Shown one piece after another: positions 61,062-64,000 of a DNA stretch of 64,000 nucleotides. Below the pieces are notes generated by a model. It was not told the origin of the DNA. It did not search any database and was given only the letters and a program-made list of their open reading frames with translations. Source of the stretch: Flammeovirgaceae bacterium UBA7330 (GTDB taxonomy: Bacteria > Bacteroidota > Bacteroidia > Cytophagales > Cyclobacteriaceae); contig DKPQ01000003.1 of NCBI GenBank assembly GCA_002471275.1, forward strand, positions 62,001 to 126,000, in the 5' to 3' direction. Positions within the stretch are counted from its first letter, which is position 1; each line of letters begins with the position of its first letter. Position numbers and translations under genes: made by a program.

Positions 61062-64000
61062 TTAAAAACCAATGTTTAATCCAACAGTATAGGATTTAGC
61101 ATTTGGGTAACTGGCATAATCCAGTCCCAGGTTCCTATTTCCATTGGTATCACCAGCTGTTCTATAGTTGACTTCCGGGTCATATCCTTCGTAATCAGTG
61201 AAAGTGAGGATATTCTGAGCACTCACATAAATCCTGAGTTTTCTGATATTGATGTTATCCAACAAAGCTTTTGGTAAGCTGTATCCCAAAGCCAGGTTTT
61301 TCAACCTGACAAAAGATCCATCCTGGACAAACCTCGATGAAGATCTTCTTGTTCTTCCACCATTGGCTTTTGGAACATTGGTATTGGTGTTTTCCGGAGT
61401 CCAGCGATCAAGTGCAGCAGTGGTCGCATTGTTTCTGCCTGCAAGTAAGTCAAGTTCCAGGAGAGTGTAATTAAATACATCATTACCCTGAGTAGCCTGA
61501 AAGAAGACATTCAGGTCGAACCCTTTCCAATTGAAGTTATTGTTGAGCCCCCAGATGTAATCCGGATGTGGATTACCTATGATAGCTCTGTCATCATTAT
61601 TCAATTGGCCATCTGGCACGCCGGTTAAATTTCCCTCAGAGTCTCTCGTTCCATCGATGTCTCTGAATTTCTCACCACCGGCCTCAGTTTCAAAGCTTCC
61701 TCCGGGAATAAACGTGTCTCCTGTCTGATAAACTCCGTCGTAAATCCATCCATAGAAAGAACCAACAGCCTGACCTTCCTGAAGGATCTGGGTATCTCCC
61801 ATTCCAACCAGGTGACCGGGACTTGAAGTATACAGAATAAAGTTACCCGGGTTGGCATTTTCCGGAAGAGACAGGATCTTGTTTCTGTTCAGTGAGAAGT
61901 TCACATCCATATCCCATTTAAACTCACCAACCAGGTTTCTGGAATTGATGGTGAATTCAAATCCTTTATTACTCACTTTGCCAATGTTCTTCACCTGTGA
62001 GCCATATCCGGAATATTCAGGCAATGGTAAGCTGAACAATAAATCACTGGTCTCCATGGAGTAATAATCCATGATCACATTGATCCGATCATCTAACAAA
62101 CCAATGTCTACTCCTACGTCAAACTGCGCTGTTGTTTCCCAGCTTAGATTTTCATTGGCTACCTGATCTATGGTGATGGCATTTACCGGAGTACCATTGA
62201 CAAGTGAGGTAACACCAGAGGCTCTCAAAGAAGCCAGTGTTGCATATGGAGATATCGCCCTGTTACCAGTTAAGCCATAGCTCACACGCCATTTCCAATT
62301 GCTAATGGGGTTCACGCCAGCCATGAAGGACTCTTCTTTCATGTTCCAGGCTACAGCACCGGACGGGAAGAATGCCCATTTGTTGTTCTCGCTAAAAACA
62401 GAAGATCCGTCATATCGCGCATTGAATGTGATCAGGTACTTGCTATTGAAGTTGTAGTTCACTCTTCCATACCATGAAGCAAGCTCCCACTCTGATAATC
62501 CTGATCCGGGACGCTGAAAAACGGACCCTGTACCAAGGTTCCAATACAGTCCGGCATCGGTAGGGAAGCTCTGGGCGCTTCCACTCCAGCTCTCACTTCT
62601 CGATTTTTGGTATGAATACCCACCCATGACATTCACATTGTGGTTACCAAACTCCTTCGTATAGGTCAGATAGTTTTCACTCAGTAACAGGGAAGTTTTA
62701 TTTCCATTCACATCTGCATCTCCACCTACCCCAGATCCACCACGTAAGGTAGTTGGAGTGTATGTACCAGTTCGTCCATTGTTGGTACTTGCTCCCAGCG
62801 TTGTTTTGAATGATAAACCATCGAGAATATCATACTCGGCAAAGAAATTACCCTGAAACCGATCTGTAACATTCTCATTAACATATTGCGTAGCCACTGC
62901 ATATGCATTGTCATGCGCATCACTCAACCGTGCAATGGTAAAATTGCCAAACTCATCTACGATGGGCTGATCTGGACCAAACTTAAACGCTGAAGCTACC
63001 ACACCGGAACCATTGGTACCTCCTGAACTTTCCTGTGTTCTGGATCCATTTTGGTCTGTTCTTCGTGAAAAGAGATTCAAACCGATTTTCAACCTCTCTG
63101 AAGCCTGGATATCAATATTACTTGTAACAGAATAACGTTTATATCCGGAATTTAAAATGATCCCTTTTTGATCAAAGTAGGTTCCCGAGATGTAATAGTT
63201 TACGCTTTCGGACCCGCCAGAGACCCCTAACTGGTAATTTTGGATTCCTCCAGTCTGGAAGATCTCATCCTGCCAGTCCGTATTGCCATTAAGAGGAGTA
63301 AAACCCGGATTGGTCTCCTGAATGTATTCTGTAAACTGCTGCTTATTGAGCAAATCCAACCTGTTGATCTCATTTTGAGCAGAATAGGACATGTTGAGAT
63401 CTACATTTAGTTCTCCTTTTTTACCTCTTTTGGTCGTCACCAGGATCACTCCATTAGCTCCTCTTGACCCATAGATTGCAGTCGCAGAGGCATCTTTCAG
63501 AACTTCAATTGATTCTATATCCTCTGGTGGTGGCAAGGAAGCTCCTACAAACCCATCCACTACATAGATCGGGTCACTGCTGGCATTGATAGATGTACCG
63601 CCGCGAACTCTAACCTTATAGCTGGAACCAGGTTCACCATTATTGGCTGTGATTTGTAAACCGGCAGCTCTGCCCTGCAATGCCTGAACAGCACCTAGTG
63701 CCGGATATGCAGCTATTTCTTCGGAGCTGACAGAAGACACAGAACCTGTTAGATCACTTTTCTTGACCGTACCATAACCTACAACGACGATCTCATCCAA
63801 AGCCTTGAGGTCGGGAGTCAAATTCACATCGATGACACTGCGACCATTGACAGGTATTTCCATGGCCTCATAGCCGACGAACGAAATAACAAGCGTAGCT
63901 TCTTCACTCACACTCATGGAGTACTTTCCGTCAATGTCAGTGATTGTACCATTGGTTGTGCCTTTTTCCTGAACCGTTGCACCAGGAAGTGGTTCGCCAT
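61062..64000 (-). CDS. SusC/RagA-like TonB-dependent transporter (PUL 3), partial (5' end outside window)
   Basis: The frame is open from the stop at 61062 to the right edge; at least 979 residues are present, and the signal and any STN domain lie outside. The carboxypeptidase-D-like domain is cut at its start (GEPLPGATVQEKGTTNGTIT), then FVGYEAMEIPVNGRSVIDVN, LDEIVVVGYGTVKKSDLTGS, plug (IEVLKDASATAIYGSRGANG) and the barrel ending YTVGLNIGF. The internal Met at 63917 is not the true start. It belongs to a third susCD pair; susD starts 33 bases after its stop codon. Whether it has a sigma/FecR system cannot be seen. Confidence 0.95.
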   Translation of the reverse strand, partial: GEPLPGATVQEKGTTNGTITDIDGKYSMSVSEEATLVISFVGYEAMEIPVNGRSVIDVNLTPDLKALDEIVVVGYGTVKKSDLTGSVSSVSSEEIAAYPALGAVQALQGRAAGLQITANNGEPGSSYKVRVRGGTSINASSDPIYVVDGFVGASLPPPEDIESIEVLKDASATAIYGSRGANGVILVTTKRGKKGELNVDLNMSYSAQNEINRLDLLNKQQFTEYIQETNPGFTPLNGNTDWQDEIFQTGGIQNYQLGVSGGSESVNYYISGTYFDQKGIILNSGYKRYSVTSNIDIQASERLKIGLNLFSRRTDQNGSRTQESSGGTNGSGVVASAFKFGPDQPIVDEFGNFTIARLSDAHDNAYAVATQYVNENVTDRFQGNFFAEYDILDGLSFKTTLGASTNNGRTGTYTPTTLRGGSGVGGDADVNGNKTSLLLSENYLTYTKEFGNHNVNVMGGYSYQKSRSESWSGSAQSFPTDAGLYWNLGTGSVFQRPGSGLSEWELASWYGRVNYNFNSKYLITFNARYDGSSVFSENNKWAFFPSGAVAWNMKEESFMAGVNPISNWKWRVSYGLTGNRAISPYATLASLRASGVTSLVNGTPVNAITIDQVANENLSWETTAQFDVGVDIGLLDDRINVIMDYYSMETSDLLFSLPLPEYSGYGSQVKNIGKVSNKGFEFTINSRNLVGEFKWDMDVNFSLNRNKILSLPENANPGNFILYTSSPGHLVGMGDTQILQEGQAVGSFYGWIYDGVYQTGDTFIPGGSFETEAGGEKFRDIDGTRDSEGNLTGVPDGQLNNDDRAIIGNPHPDYIWGLNNNFNWKGFDLNVFFQATQGNDVFNYTLLELDLLAGRNNATTAALDRWTPENTNTNVPKANGGRTRRSSSRFVQDGSFVRLKNLALGYSLPKALLDNINIRKLRIYVSAQNILTFTDYEGYDPEVNYRTAGDTNGNRNLGLDYASYPNAKSYTVGLNIGF

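Noticed and set aside
1..64000. tRNA, rRNA, riboswitch or complete insertion sequence
   Set aside because: None was recognised by eye on either strand; an automated scan (tRNAscan, Rfam, ISfinder) would be decisive.

Overview
The window looks like part of a chromosome of a marine, polysaccharide-degrading member of the Bacteroidota, most likely order Cytophagales (Fulvivirga/Reichenbachiella-like; genus not determinable here). The evidence is three SusC/SusD pairs, ECF sigma/FecR regulators, four sulfatase modules, rhamnosidase-type hydrolases, many lipoprotein signal peptides, CRTAC1-like FG-GAP proteins, and near absence of Shine-Dalgarno sequences. Almost every gene is on the minus strand; only 1949-3616 and 6267-8492 are confidently plus-strand genes. 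No rRNA, tRNA or CRISPR array was seen.

Region by region. (1) 1-13.5 kb: a partial GH106 rhamnosidase, an apiosidase-like (DUF4038) hydrolase, a relic RAYT transposase with REP-like hairpins, a TPR protein, an M28 peptidase lying between the two ends of a broken GH43-like gene, an ECF sigma/RskA-type anti-sigma pair next to a four-repeat CHRD lipoprotein, an SDR relic, and the intact GH43-like paralogue. (2) 13.6-26.1 kb: polysaccharide utilisation locus 1 (sigma, FecR, SusC, SusD, tandem FAD oxidoreductase, FMN-bind-like/HEAT protein, beta-propeller), with the last three genes abutting. (3) 26.2-42.1 kb: three stand-alone sulfatases, a sulfatase-GH78 fusion, a DUF5060 hydrolase, an NTF2-like protein and a vanadium-haloperoxidase-like protein. 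Its non-coding islands (27.7-29.4, 30.9-31.75 and 32.6-33.7 kb) are packed with repeats. (4) 42.1-59.3 kb: locus 2 (sigma, FecR, SusC, SusD, three giant FG-GAP/UnbV lipoproteins and a small lipoprotein, leading into the haloperoxidase). (5) 59.5-64 kb: a third SusD and a SusC cut by the window edge.

How the genes work together: SusC/SusD pairs import oligosaccharides; the STN domains of SusC proteins 1 and 2 probably signal through FecR to the adjacent ECF sigma factor. Sulfatases plus GH106, GH78, GH43-like and DUF4038/DUF5060 proteins suggest a sulfated, rhamnose-containing polysaccharide such as ulvan. That is an inference; no ulvan lyase lies in the window.

The most interesting non-coding signal is a dispersed element present four times (28.86-33.52 kb). 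Its hairpin stems differ in sequence between copies yet stay self-complementary, which indicates selection on a folded RNA or single-stranded DNA. Next to it are exact 22-bp and 11-bp tandem arrays and a second family of hairpin-bearing repeats. Separately, fecR and susC are separated at both complete loci by a strong terminator pointing away from susC, as expected for an antisense RNA over the susC leader.
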